Below are positions 9,071 through 18,136 of a stretch of 64,000 bases of DNA, piece by piece. The translations under genes were made by a program, and so were the position numbers. The notes under the pieces were generated by a model that was given only the letters and a program-made list of their open reading frames with translations, had not been told where the DNA came from and searched no databases. The stretch is from JAHEGP01 sp963792875 (lineage in GTDB: Bacteria > Pseudomonadota > Gammaproteobacteria > Pseudomonadales > JAHEGP01), in assembly GCA_963792875.1 (NCBI GenBank), contig CAWBXV010000002.1, forward strand, positions 806,001 through 870,000, in the 5' to 3' direction. Numbering within the stretch: the stretch's first letter is position 1; the number at the start of each line of letters is the position of its first letter.

Positions 9071-10282
9071 ATGCAAGCACTGAGCGGCAACAATATCCTG
9101 GTCGGCGTCAGCGGCGGCATCGCCGCCTACAAATCGGCGGATCTGGTCCGCAGGCTGCGCGACGCAGGAGCCGAGGTGAGGGTGGTGATGACGCGGGCGG
9201 CCCGCGAATTCATTACACCACTGACGCTGCAGGCACTGTCGGGAAATCCGGTGCATGTGGACCTGCTCGACCCCGCGGCCGAGGCGGCCATGGGCCATAT
9301 CGAGCTGGCGCGCTGGGCGGACGCCATGCTGGTTGCCCCCGCCAGCGCCGATTTGATGGCGCGTGCGGCCATGGGGCTGGGAGACGAGCTGCTCACCACC
9401 TTGATGCTGGCGCTGGACGCCCCACTGGCACTGGCTCCCGCAATGAATCAGGCCATGTGGCGCCACCCTGCGACGCAAGCCAATCTGGCGCTGCTGCAAA
9501 GCCGGGGCGTGCACATCCTGGGGCCTGCATCGGGCGCGCAGGCCTGCGGCGATACCGGGCCTGGCCGCATGCTGGAGCCGACGGAACTGGTCGACGCGCT
9601 GGCGCGCATCTTCGGCCGCGGTCCGCTGTCCGGGCTGCGCGTCGCCATCACCGCCGGGCCGACCCGCGAAGCCATCGACCCAGTGCGCTTTATCAGCAAC
9701 CACAGCTCAGGCAAGATGGGGTACGCCATGGCGCAGGCGGCGGCCGCGGCCGGTGCCAGAACCACGCTGATCAGCGGGCCCGTCGCGCTGCCGGCACCCG
9801 CCTTCGCCGAGTTGATACCCGTGATCAGCGCCCAGGAAATGTACGACGCCAGCCTGGCAACGGCGCTCGAGTGTGACATTTTCATCGCCACCGCGGCGGT
9901 CGCTGACTACCGGCCGGCACGTGTCGCCGATCACAAGATAAAGAAGTCGCAGCAGCAGATGCAGATCGAACTCGAGCGCAACCCGGACATCATCACGGCC
10001 GTCGCGGCGCTGGCCAACAGGCCATTCTGCGTAGGTTTTGCCGCGGAAACTCAGGATGTAGAACACTACGCCAGGGATAAATTGCAGCGCAAGAGCCTGG
10101 ACCTGATCATCGCCAACGATGTCAGCGACACGACCATCGGCTTCAACAGCGATCACAACGCGGTGACGCTGATCACGGCGCAGACCAGCATCCCCCTGGC
10201 CAGAGCCACGAAGGGCGAGCTGGCGCGGCAGCTCATCGAGGCGATCGGCCAACATTACCATGCCCGCCGCGGCGGCTTTTAG
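9071..10282 (+). CDS. coaBC: Bifunctional phosphopantothenoylcysteine decarboxylase/phosphopantothenate-cysteine ligase
   Basis: Two consecutive steps of CoA synthesis: CTP-dependent joining of cysteine to phosphopantothenate, then FMN-dependent decarboxylation. The CoaC half (residues 1 to about 190) shows the FMN-binding GGIAAYKSADLVR segment, catalytic His76 (GHIELA), Asn126 (PAMNQAMW) and Cys159 (ACGDTGPGRM). The CoaB half carries TAGPTREAIDPVRFISNHSS and the KIKK nucleotide segment. Length is 403 residues from ATG 9071; an in-frame extension from 8969 is rejected. In many relatives dut sits directly downstream, but here algC follows. Confidence 0.96.
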   Translation: MQALSGNNILVGVSGGIAAYKSADLVRRLRDAGAEVRVVMTRAAREFITPLTLQALSGNPVHVDLLDPAAEAAMGHIELARWADAMLVAPASADLMARAAMGLGDELLTTLMLALDAPLALAPAMNQAMWRHPATQANLALLQSRGVHILGPASGAQACGDTGPGRMLEPTELVDALARIFGRGPLSGLRVAITAGPTREAIDPVRFISNHSSGKMGYAMAQAAAAAGARTTLISGPVALPAPAFAELIPVISAQEMYDASLATALECDIFIATAAVADYRPARVADHKIKKSQQQMQIELERNPDIITAVAALANRPFCVGFAAETQDVEHYARDKLQRKSLDLIIANDVSDTTIGFNSDHNAVTLITAQTSIPLARATKGELARQLIEAIGQHYHARRGGF

Positions 10283-10350
10283 CACTGGCTCAGAAGTCAA
10301 CTAAACTTCGTGTTACTTCCGTAACCGAAATCGAGAGTGCCGAAATCCGC

Positions 10351-12864
10351 ATGAGCAAGAAGCAGACCACCAAGCAGAACAGCGATTCCACGGCACGCGC
10401 GCTGCGTCCGATACTTTATTACGCAGGTGTGGTGCTGGCACTGTTGCTGGTGTGTGCCCTGATCATTCAACTGATGCAGTTGCGGGCGGTGAATCAGGAG
10501 CAGCTGGAACGGGCCAGCGTCAACCAGGTGAGGGCCTACGGCGTGGCCATTTCGCGCTTTGTGCTCGACCAGCAGGTGTACCTGCAGTCACTCACTCACG
10601 ACCCGGAGATTCTCAAGGCCGTGCGCGATCGCGACTCCCTTGCGCTGCGCACCCTGGAGTCCCGCTTTACCACCGCCTATGCGACCGCGAGCCAGCTGCA
10701 TATCATCCCTTTGAACAAGCTCGGCACCGCCGCCAGAGACTTTCCGGACCAGCGCCTGAACAGCATCGAAACGGCGATGATCGTGGACGCCCACCGGGGC
10801 AAGAAGGTCTCTCCAGAGACCTATCGCAAGGGGCCGCAGAACGTCATTACACTGCTCCAGGTCATCGGTCAGGGGGACGTCGTCGAGGGCGTGCTGTTGC
10901 TGAGCATCAACGGTCAGGTACTGGGCCGCATCATGTCGGATCTGCTGGGCAACCAGGGCGCCCTGGCCCTCCACCAGCGGGTCGGCAGCGACAGCATCGA
11001 GATGTTCGCCATCGGCACGAGCGCAGCACAGGCCCCCGCGGCACGTGCCGCCGTGCCGGGTCTCGACAAGTGGGAGCTGGTCTTTCGGGGCTCCGCGGCA
11101 TTCATCGCCGCCAGCAAAGCGGCCCCGGGCCTCTCGTGGCTGGTGCTGCTGGCCGCAGGCCTGGCGCTGATGGGCTTCGGCGCCGTCCTGTTCCGCCACC
11201 TGCAGAAGCGTCTGGACCAGAAATTCGACCAGTTGCTGGACTATCTCGCCCGCCTCAATCAGGGCGAGCGCGCGCTGCCGCCGGCCCTGGAAATCAGGCA
11301 ACTGACCGCCATCGGCGGCCTGGCGTTTGAGCTCAGTCAGAAGCCCCCGATATCCGGCAAGCCCTCACAAGTGGACGCCGCAGCGACCGCACAGCTCAGC
11401 GAGAAAATGTCGGGCAAAAAGGCGGCGCCGCCGTCCAGGAAGGGAATCGCCACCGCCGATGTGGAGACCCTCGCGGAGGAAACCGCGGCACCCGCCATTG
11501 CGCCGGGCCTGTTCCGGGCCTACGACATTCGCGGCATCGTCGGCCAGGACCTCACCGCCGACGCGGTCTACCACATCGGCCTGGCGGTGGGCAGCACGGC
11601 CCTTGCACGGGGCGAAACGGCCGTGCTGGTTGGCCGCGACGGCCGCTTGAGCAGCGAGGAGCTGTCGGAACGGCTGGCGGCGGGAATCCAGGACAGCGGC
11701 CTGGATGTCATCGACCTCGGCGCAGTCCCCACACCGGTCCTGTATTTCGGCACCCAGCAACTGAATACCTCCAGCGGCGTCATGGTGACCGGCAGCCATA
11801 ATCCACCCGAATACAACGGCCTTAAGATCGTCATTGGTGGGCAGACTCTGGCCGGCGAGGACATTCAGGCGCTGCGCAAGCGCATCGAGCAGGGCCAGTT
11901 GAGCAAGGGTGAGGGTACCTACAACACCATCGACCTGATCGACCAGTACGTCGACTACGTGCTCGGCGATATCGCCGTCGCGCAGCCGCTCAAGCTGGTG
12001 ATCGACTGCGGCAACGGCATCGCCGGGAGAGTGGCACCGCGACTGTTCGAAGACCTCGGCTGCGAGGTGGTGCCGTTGTACTGCGAGGTCGACGGCAATT
12101 TCCCCAACCACCATCCGGACCCGACGGTAGCGGACAACCTCAAAGCGCTCATCAGCCGGGTGAGATCGGAGAAGGCCGACCTGGGCATCGCCTTCGATGG
12201 CGATGGCGACCGCCTTGGCGTGGTCAGCGCCAGCGGCGAGATCATCCCCGCCGACCGGCTGCTGATGCTATTCGCCCAGGACGTGGTATCGCGCAACCCG
12301 GGCTGCGATGTCGTTTTTGATGTAAAATGCTCGCGCCACCTCAACGACGTCATTGCCGGCTACGGTGGCCGGCCCGTGATGTGGAAGAGCGGCCACTCCA
12401 TGATCAAGCAGAAAATGGTGGAGACGGGAGCCCTGCTGGGCGGTGAATTCAGCGGCCATATCTTCTTCAAGGAACGCTGGTTCGGCTTTGACGACGGCCT
12501 GTACAGCGCCGCGCGGCTGATCGAGATCATGAGCACGACCAATCCCGACCTCGATCAGCTGATGGAACAATTTCCGAAAACCGTGAACACACCGGAAATT
12601 CAACTCGAGGTAGGTGAGAATCGCAAGTTTGCCGTCATGGACAACCTGGCCGGCGCGGCCGATTTCGGCGATGCCAAGATTACCCGCATCGACGGCATTC
12701 GCGTCGACCTGCCAGACAGCTGGGGCCTGATCCGGGCATCGAATACGACGCCCCGCCTCACCCTCCGCTTCGAGGCGGAGTCCAGCGACGCCATGGCCCA
12801 TATCAAGGAACTGTTTGCAGGCGAGCTCAGGCGCCTGGAACCTCAGCTCAATGCCAGTTTCTGA
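10351..12864 (+). CDS. algC: Phosphomannomutase/phosphoglucomutase with N-terminal membrane and periplasmic region
   Basis: Interconverts mannose or glucose 6-phosphate and 1-phosphate for LPS and exopolysaccharide precursors. The 837-residue protein has a membrane span at about 21-42, a predicted periplasmic segment to about 258, a second span at about 259-282, a low-complexity linker and then the mutase from about 385. Catalytic Ser482 lies in TGSHNPPEYNG, the metal loop is DGDGDR (616-621) and the phosphate-binding C-terminal segment is GLIRASNTTP. The classical soluble enzyme is about 460 residues; long forms with this extension also occur in Pseudomonas. It lies 36 bases upstream of argB, probably one transcript. 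Confidence 0.93.
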   Translation: MSKKQTTKQNSDSTARALRPILYYAGVVLALLLVCALIIQLMQLRAVNQEQLERASVNQVRAYGVAISRFVLDQQVYLQSLTHDPEILKAVRDRDSLALRTLESRFTTAYATASQLHIIPLNKLGTAARDFPDQRLNSIETAMIVDAHRGKKVSPETYRKGPQNVITLLQVIGQGDVVEGVLLLSINGQVLGRIMSDLLGNQGALALHQRVGSDSIEMFAIGTSAAQAPAARAAVPGLDKWELVFRGSAAFIAASKAAPGLSWLVLLAAGLALMGFGAVLFRHLQKRLDQKFDQLLDYLARLNQGERALPPALEIRQLTAIGGLAFELSQKPPISGKPSQVDAAATAQLSEKMSGKKAAPPSRKGIATADVETLAEETAAPAIAPGLFRAYDIRGIVGQDLTADAVYHIGLAVGSTALARGETAVLVGRDGRLSSEELSERLAAGIQDSGLDVIDLGAVPTPVLYFGTQQLNTSSGVMVTGSHNPPEYNGLKIVIGGQTLAGEDIQALRKRIEQGQLSKGEGTYNTIDLIDQYVDYVLGDIAVAQPLKLVIDCGNGIAGRVAPRLFEDLGCEVVPLYCEVDGNFPNHHPDPTVADNLKALISRVRSEKADLGIAFDGDGDRLGVVSASGEIIPADRLLMLFAQDVVSRNPGCDVVFDVKCSRHLNDVIAGYGGRPVMWKSGHSMIKQKMVETGALLGGEFSGHIFFKERWFGFDDGLYSAARLIEIMSTTNPDLDQLMEQFPKTVNTPEIQLEVGENRKFAVMDNLAGAADFGDAKITRIDGIRVDLPDSWGLIRASNTTPRLTLRFEAESSDAMAHIKELFAGELRRLEPQLNASF

Positions 12865-12900
12865 TCATCAACCAAGCTGTATCAGCAAGAGAGGAAACAC

Positions 12901-13818
12901 ATGTCCCTGACCCGCGAAGCCGCCCTGCAAGTGGCTCAGGTGCTGACCGAAGCGCTGCCCTACATCCGGCGCTTTACCGGCAAGACGATCGTAGTCAAGT
13001 TCGGTGGCAACGCCATGGTGGACGAGGCGCTGAAGCAGGACTTCGCCCGCGACATCGTGCTGATGAAGCTGGTTGGCATGAACCCCATCGTGGTACATGG
13101 CGGCGGCCCGCAGATCGGCGAACTGCTGGGCAAGCTGGGCATTCCCACGGAATTTATCGGTGGCATGCGGGTCACCGACAGCCAGACCATGGACGTGGTC
13201 GAAATGGTGCTGGGCGCTAGCGTCAACAAGAGCATCGTCACCGCCATCAACCGCAACGGCGGCAAGGCCATAGGCCTTACCGGCAAGGACGCCGATCTCA
13301 TTCAGGCGCGCAGACTGGAGTACAAACGCACCGCACCGGAGACCGCGGTGCCGGAAATCATCGATATCGGACATGTCGGGCTGGTGGAGAGCATCAATCG
13401 CAAAGTGCTGGAGGTCATGCTGCAAAGCGACTTCATACCGGTCATAGCACCCATCGGCGTGGGGCCGGAGGGAGCGTCCTACAACATCAATGCGGACATC
13501 GTGGCGGGCAAGATTGCCGAGGTCATGTGCGCGGAAAAGCTGATGCTGTTGACCAACGTGCCCGGCCTGATGAACAGCGACGGCGAAGTGCTGACGGGGC
13601 TGGCGACTGCCGAGGTCGAGGCGCTGATCGCCAACGGCACCATCACCGGCGGCATGTTGCCCAAGATCCGCTGTGCTCTGGATGCCGTTGCCGGAGGCGC
13701 GCGCTGTGCGCATATCATCGACGGCCGCGTGCCACACGCGGTGCTGCTGGAGATCTTTACCAACGTCGGCGTCGGCACCCTGATCACCAACGCATCACAG
13801 CAGGCAAGCACAACCTAG
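12901..13818 (+). CDS. argB: Acetylglutamate kinase
   Basis: Second step of arginine synthesis: phosphorylates N-acetylglutamate. The 305-residue protein shows the amino-acid kinase glycine motifs KFGGNAM and VVHGGGPQIG and the substrate region GGMRVTDSQTMDVVEMVL. The N-terminal helix (about residues 1-25) is of the kind found in arginine-inhibited hexameric enzymes, so feedback inhibition by arginine is likely from family knowledge. A strong ribosome site (AGAGGAAA) precedes the ATG. Its stop codon overlaps the convergent downstream gene by four bases. Confidence 0.96.
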   Translation: MSLTREAALQVAQVLTEALPYIRRFTGKTIVVKFGGNAMVDEALKQDFARDIVLMKLVGMNPIVVHGGGPQIGELLGKLGIPTEFIGGMRVTDSQTMDVVEMVLGASVNKSIVTAINRNGGKAIGLTGKDADLIQARRLEYKRTAPETAVPEIIDIGHVGLVESINRKVLEVMLQSDFIPVIAPIGVGPEGASYNINADIVAGKIAEVMCAEKLMLLTNVPGLMNSDGEVLTGLATAEVEALIANGTITGGMLPKIRCALDAVAGGARCAHIIDGRVPHAVLLEIFTNVGVGTLITNASQQASTT

Positions 13819-14471
13819 CGCGCGAGCGCCGTCTGCGCTTGTTTCATCAGGACGGCGAAGCGCACCTTGTCTCTATCGAACTGCATCACCGATTCCGAGC
13901 GCTCCCGCTGTAATTTGTCGATTGCGCCCTCGGCATAGGCGACTTCGGCCTTCAACTCGGCAATGCGCGATGTCAGTGGCTCGGGCACAGACCGGCCACG
14001 GCGGAGATGGTTGGCAGCCGCCCCCTGTTCAGTCTCAATCTGCGTCTTGAGGGCCAATAGACTGCCCTGCAGGATGCTGATGCGGGTATCAAACTCCTTG
14101 ACGCCGCGCTCCCTCGCGGCATCGATCTCCTCGGCGCTGCTGTAGCGCAGTATCAGCGACTGATCCCACTTGCGCATGCGCTCAAGCTCTGCCTGGCGCG
14201 CCCGATCTTGGGCGGCGGCCTCGTCCCGCTCACGCTTTTCCTCTTTGGTCAGCTCGCGCGGCACCACCTGGAGCACGTCGCCGCTGGCGCTGACGACGCT
14301 GTAACCCAGGGGAACGATGTCGGGCAGCAGGCGATCGGTCTGGACCATCTGGCCCTGGGAGTTGTGGTAGCGGTAGTAGACTTTCTGTGCCGATGCATTG
14401 CCGCAGACCAGCAGCCCCGCGCTCAGCGCCCCCACGCCAATATTGAATACACGACTAACGACTCTGTTCAT
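13815..14471 (-). CDS. DUF4124-type exported coiled-coil protein
   Basis: A 218-residue protein from ATG 14471; a 39-residue upstream extension is rejected because the ATG is followed directly by a signal peptide (NRVVSRVFNIGVGALSAG ... GNASA). After the signal comes a short beta-rich segment, KVYYRYHNSQGQMVQTDRLL, of the kind found at the start of DUF4124 proteins. A long charged helical region follows (about 80-215), rich in Glu, Arg and Lys and probably coiled coil. It is therefore likely periplasmic and elongated. No catalytic motif is visible. It is convergent with argB (4-base overlap) and downstream of pyrE. Confidence 0.75.
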   Translation of the reverse strand: MNRVVSRVFNIGVGALSAGLLVCGNASAQKVYYRYHNSQGQMVQTDRLLPDIVPLGYSVVSASGDVLQVVPRELTKEEKRERDEAAAQDRARQAELERMRKWDQSLILRYSSAEEIDAARERGVKEFDTRISILQGSLLALKTQIETEQGAAANHLRRGRSVPEPLTSRIAELKAEVAYAEGAIDKLQRERSESVMQFDRDKVRFAVLMKQAQTALAR

Positions 14472-14584
14472 GACTGCTGTTCCCGGCTCTGGCAGTGGCA
14501 CATCCGCCTGTTTCGGGCGTCCCCGAGCCCTGGCTGCGGTCGGGCGCTCGGGTCTCCCCTGGCAGTTCACACACCGCGCAACGA

Positions 14585-15235
14585 TCAAGCCCCATCGATG
14601 CCATAGCGGCTACGGTACGCTTCGATACGCTCCAAAATGTCCATGTCACCACCGTGAAGGCCGAGGTGGGTGACGATGTGGCCCAGCGCTACAATGCTGA
14701 TCACGGGCAGGCGATAGTGCTGTTCCAGCTCCTGCACCGCCGACAGGGCACCCTCGCCCCGCTCCTGGCGATCGAGGCCAATCACCACACCTGCCGCCTG
14801 TGCGCCCTCATCGGCAATCAACCCCAGCGACTCCCTGATAGCAGTACCCGCCGTAATGACGTCATCGATAATCAATACGCGACCTCCTACCGGTGCGCCA
14901 ACCAGCCTGCCGCCTTCGCCGTGGCTCTTGACCTCCTTGCGGTTGAAAGCATAGGGGGTGTCGATGCCATGGCTCCTGGCCAACGCAATCGCCGTGCTCG
15001 CGGCCAACGGGATGCCCTTGTAGGCCGGGCCGAACAACATATCGAACTCGATGCCCGAGGCGACGATAGCTGCCGCATAGCTCTCTCCCATGACGGCCAG
15101 TGAAGCGCCGCTGCAGATGGCCCCCGCATTGAAGAAGTAAGGGCTTATCCTGCCGGACTTGAGCGTGAATTCACCAAACCTCAGCGCGCCACTGGCTCTC
15201 GCCGCCTGAATGAAATTTTCCTGATACTGTTCCAT
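14585..15235 (-). CDS. pyrE: Orotate phosphoribosyltransferase
   Basis: Joins orotate to PRPP to make orotidine 5'-phosphate in pyrimidine synthesis. The 216-residue form starting MEQYQENFIQ at 15235 matches family length; an 11-residue extension from 15268 is rejected. The PRPP-binding signature VLIIDDVITAGTA is present, as are FTLKSGRISPYFFNAG near the N-terminus and the flexible-loop segment FNRKEVKSHGEGG. It is divergent from the crc-like gene across a 363-base gap, the same pairing as in Pseudomonas. Confidence 0.96.
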   Translation of the reverse strand: MEQYQENFIQAARASGALRFGEFTLKSGRISPYFFNAGAICSGASLAVMGESYAAAIVASGIEFDMLFGPAYKGIPLAASTAIALARSHGIDTPYAFNRKEVKSHGEGGRLVGAPVGGRVLIIDDVITAGTAIRESLGLIADEGAQAAGVVIGLDRQERGEGALSAVQELEQHYRLPVISIVALGHIVTHLGLHGGDMDILERIEAYRSRYGIDGA

Positions 15236-15598
15236 CCGCGGCCTACGTCTCCCGAGTAATTTTGGCAAAGGGGATGATTATCGCCAGTCAATCGGCGGTA
15301 CTTTATCACATTGCGCAGCTTGTCCGGGAAGCCCGCAAGCGCTCGCCCCATGGTTCATGCACAGCTCGCCGGACCATGGCGGCCGACGCATTCCAGAGAA
15401 GCAGGCCTACCGCAGGATGAATCCAGCGCGACAGGGGCGCAACCACTGCCGACAGATTGCCTTGCGATAGCGGGCAGAGGGAATTTACCAGGGGGGACGG
15501 TCGACAGGAGGGCTTGCGATGCTCCTGAGAAAAACCAATGTACTGCCATCGGGAACTGCCTTCGGTTATCATACGTCCTCAGGTAACGGGGAGGCAAC
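15236..15598. promoter_or_regulatory. Divergent pyrE/crc intergenic region
   Basis: This 363-base gap holds the promoters of both divergent genes. A candidate -10 (TATCAT, 15567-15572) with a partial -35 (CTGCCA, 15543-15548) precedes the crc-like gene and would give a leader of about 20 bases. On the pyrE side I see AT-rich sequence (about 15250-15310) but no convincing hexamer pair. I see no attenuator hairpin with a T-run before pyrE. No gene is supported here. Confidence 0.35.
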
Positions 15599-16366
15599 AT
15601 GAGAATCATCAGCTTCTGCGCCGACGGCATCGAACAGGCCGCCAGGGAAGGATTTTTCAAATGGGTAGTGCAGCAGGATGCCGATGTGATCTGCGTTCAG
15701 GATCTGCGCGCCCAGGAATATGACCTGCAAGATGATGAATACTTTCCACAGGGCTATTTCCCCTATTTTTTCGACTCCCCGAATTCTGTCAATGGCGTCG
15801 CGATCTACGTGCGCCAGATGCCCAAGGCGATCATGACGGGCCTGGGGTTTGGCGAACTCGACATCGAAGCGCGCTACATCCAGGCCGATTTCGAACACAT
15901 CAGCATCGGCTGTCTGCTGGCGCCCGACGCCCGCCCCGACCATCCGGAAGATCTGGCCAGAAAAGAGCACTTCTACAAACTGCTGCAGAACCACCTGAAC
16001 AAGATCCGCAACAAGCGGCGCGAGTACATCATTTGCGGCAGCTGGTTCATGACCCATCGCGAAATCGACTTGCAGGATGCCGCCGCGGCCGCCACCAAGC
16101 CGGGCTTTCTCCCCGAAGAGCGCCAATGGCTCGAGGTGCTGTTTCAGGACCTTGGCTACGTGGATGGCTTTCGCAGCGTCAATTCCGATGGCGACGAGTT
16201 CACCTACTGGCCAGCAGGCAACCGGGACGAGGGCGGCATGCGCTCGGACATGCAGGTGCTTTCCAACGGCCTGCGCAACCGCATCGAATACGGTCTCATC
16301 TACAAGACGCGAGCTTTCTCCTCGCACGCGCCCGTCATCATGGATTACGACATCGAAGTCGACTGA
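15599..16366 (+). CDS. crc: Crc-like protein: exonuclease III fold without the catalytic set
   Basis: A 255-residue endonuclease/exonuclease/phosphatase-fold protein in the position of Pseudomonas crc, next to pyrE and rph. Compared from memory with E. coli exonuclease III, active-site Asn7 is Cys7, Glu34 is Asp35, and the DxN pair 151/153 is Ser148/Phe150. Asp229 (here Asp217) and His259 (here His243) are kept. The KRREYIICGSWFMTH segment closely resembles Pseudomonas Crc (KRREYIYCGS). Crc acts with Hfq as a translational repressor in carbon catabolite control, so a non-nuclease regulatory role is likely here too. A strong GGGGAGG ribosome site precedes the ATG. Whether it binds Hfq is inference. 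Confidence 0.85.
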   Translation: MRIISFCADGIEQAAREGFFKWVVQQDADVICVQDLRAQEYDLQDDEYFPQGYFPYFFDSPNSVNGVAIYVRQMPKAIMTGLGFGELDIEARYIQADFEHISIGCLLAPDARPDHPEDLARKEHFYKLLQNHLNKIRNKRREYIICGSWFMTHREIDLQDAAAAATKPGFLPEERQWLEVLFQDLGYVDGFRSVNSDGDEFTYWPAGNRDEGGMRSDMQVLSNGLRNRIEYGLIYKTRAFSSHAPVIMDYDIEVD

Positions 16367-16411
16367 AACGGGCGCTGCAGCCAGCATGCGCAGCTGACGA
16401 CAGCACAGCCA

Positions 16412-17137
16412 TCAGGCCTGCAGCGAAGCCCGCTGCAACGCCAGCAGCTGGCCGATGCCACTGCTGGCCAGCGCCAGCATTTCCTGCAGGTGCAGGGCGC
16501 TGAACGGTTCACTCTCGGCGGTACCCTGCAGTTCGATAAAACTGCCCTCGTCCGTCATCACCACGTTCATGTCGGTATGGGCCGACGAGTCCTCGCGGTA
16601 ATCCAAATCCAGCACCGGCACATTCTCGCAGACGCCGACCGAAACTGCGGCGACCAGCCGACGCAGCGGGCTGCGACCGATCTGCCCGTCCGCCTGCATC
16701 CGCGCGAGGGCGTCGGCCAGCGCCACGCAACCGCCGGTAATCGCCGCCGTCCGCGTGCCGCCGTCGGCCTGGATGACATCGCAGTCGATCTTGACGGTGT
16801 ATTCGCCCAGGGCTTCGAGATCGAGCGCGGCGCGCAGCGAGCGACCGATCAGGCGCTGAATCTCGACGGTTCGGCCGCTCTGCTTGCCCCGCGCCGCCTC
16901 ACGATCCATGCGGCTACCGGTCGACCTTGGCAGCATGCCGTATTCCGCCGTCAGCCAACCCTGCCCCTTGCCGCGCAGAAAGCGGGGCACTCCCGCCTCG
17001 ACGCTGGCCGTGCAGATCACCCGGGTGTCGCCGACCGAGATCAGCGCCGAGCCCTCGGCGTGGCGGGTAAAATTTCTCTCCAGGCTCACTGCGCGCAACT
17101 GATCGGGCCTGCGACCGCTGGGTCTGTCCTGCTGCAT
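16412..17137 (-). CDS. rph: Ribonuclease PH
   Basis: Phosphorolytic 3'-to-5' exoribonuclease that trims tRNA precursors. The 241-residue protein begins MQQDRPSGRRPDQLR at ATG 17137; 63 upstream in-frame residues are rejected because family members begin here and AGGAA lies just upstream. Family segments seen are GDTRVICTASVE, GWLTAEYGMLPRSTGSR, DCDVIQADGGTRTAAITG and DLDYREDSSAHTDMNVV, the last containing the acidic active-site residues. It is convergent with crc (45 bases) and divergent from yicC. Confidence 0.96.
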   Translation of the reverse strand: MQQDRPSGRRPDQLRAVSLERNFTRHAEGSALISVGDTRVICTASVEAGVPRFLRGKGQGWLTAEYGMLPRSTGSRMDREAARGKQSGRTVEIQRLIGRSLRAALDLEALGEYTVKIDCDVIQADGGTRTAAITGGCVALADALARMQADGQIGRSPLRRLVAAVSVGVCENVPVLDLDYREDSSAHTDMNVVMTDEGSFIELQGTAESEPFSALHLQEMLALASSGIGQLLALQRASLQA

Positions 17138-17182
17138 GGTTCCATTCCTGTCTGTGCGTGGAGCGCATCGCGCCGAGGGCGC

Positions 17183-17212
17183 ATTATACATGACCGCCGC
17201 GACAGCGGCGGT
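17183..17212. promoter_or_regulatory. rph -10 element with adjacent perfect inverted repeat
   Basis: On the minus strand a perfect TATAAT (17183-17188) lies about 45 bases upstream of rph. Immediately beyond it, at 17193-17212, is a perfect inverted repeat ACCGCCGC-GACA-GCGGCGGT (8-base arms, 4-base loop). It covers the place where an rph -35 element would sit and lies 57 bases before yicC. It may be an operator or simply a hairpin; no T-run follows, so it is not a standard terminator. Confidence 0.4.
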
Positions 17213-17269
17213 GTACCCCCGGGCGATCCCGGCTAGAATGGTCGGCTTTGCATCGGGAGGCGCAGATCG

Positions 17270-18136
17270 ATGATCAACAGCATGACGGCATTCAGCAGAC
17301 GGGAGCACTCCGGCAGCTGGGGCCACCTCACCTGGGAGCTGCGCTCAGTCAATCACCGCTACCTCGAGCCCGCGTTCAAGCTGCCGGAAAACCTGCGGCA
17401 TCTGGAGCCGGCCCTGCGCGAACGCATCAAGCGCGGCCTCGCGCGCGGCAAGGTCGAGTGCAGCCTGCAATTTTCCGCCCACGCCGGGATCGCCTCGATG
17501 GGCGCAGTCAACGCGGAGCTTCTCGCCGCCCTGCTGGCCACCTGCGGTCAGGTCTGCAGCCAACCCGGCCACTGGGCGGCGCTCAACCCGCTGGAGATTC
17601 TGGCCTGGCCCGGCATACTGGAGGACGGCGGCGCCGGGGATGACACCGTCACCAGCGAAGCTCTGCTGTTGTTCGATCATGCCCTTCAGGAGTTGCGCGC
17701 CACCCGCCAGCGCGAGGGCGAGCAGCTGGCGCGCTTCATTGCACAGCGGCTGGACGACATTCCGCCACTCCTGGACGAACAGCGCAGCCGCATGCCCGCC
17801 CTGCTCGCAGAACAGCGCAACCGCATCGTGCAGAAGCTGAGGGAGGTCGACGCGGGCACAGACCCCGAACGACTGGAGCAGGAGCTGGTCCTGCTGGCAC
17901 AAAAATCCGACGTCGATGAAGAGCTCGACCGCCTGCAAGTCCATCTGCAGGAAGTCAGGCGCGTCATCACGGCAGGTGGCGCGTGCGGTCGCCGCCTGGA
18001 TTTCCTCATGCAGGAGCTCAATCGCGAAGCCAATACCCTCTCGGCCAAATCGCTATCGGCCGACAACACCCTCGGCGCCGTCGCGCTGAAAGTGCTGATC
18101 GAGCAGATGCGGGAGCAGATCCAGAATATCGAGTAA
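17270..18136 (+). CDS. yicC: YicC family endoribonuclease
   Basis: A 288-residue member of the YicC-like family; family work links it to RNA decay as an endoribonuclease. The N-terminal YicC_N domain begins MINSMTAFSRRE and includes WELRSVNHRYLEP. The C-terminal DUF1732 domain carries the conserved acidic segment KSDVDEELDRLQVHL and the final FLMQELNREANTLSAKS region. A GGGAGG ribosome site precedes the ATG. Its position between rph and gmk is conserved in gammaproteobacteria. Confidence 0.94.
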   Translation: MINSMTAFSRREHSGSWGHLTWELRSVNHRYLEPAFKLPENLRHLEPALRERIKRGLARGKVECSLQFSAHAGIASMGAVNAELLAALLATCGQVCSQPGHWAALNPLEILAWPGILEDGGAGDDTVTSEALLLFDHALQELRATRQREGEQLARFIAQRLDDIPPLLDEQRSRMPALLAEQRNRIVQKLREVDAGTDPERLEQELVLLAQKSDVDEELDRLQVHLQEVRRVITAGGACGRRLDFLMQELNREANTLSAKSLSADNTLGAVALKVLIEQMREQIQNIE

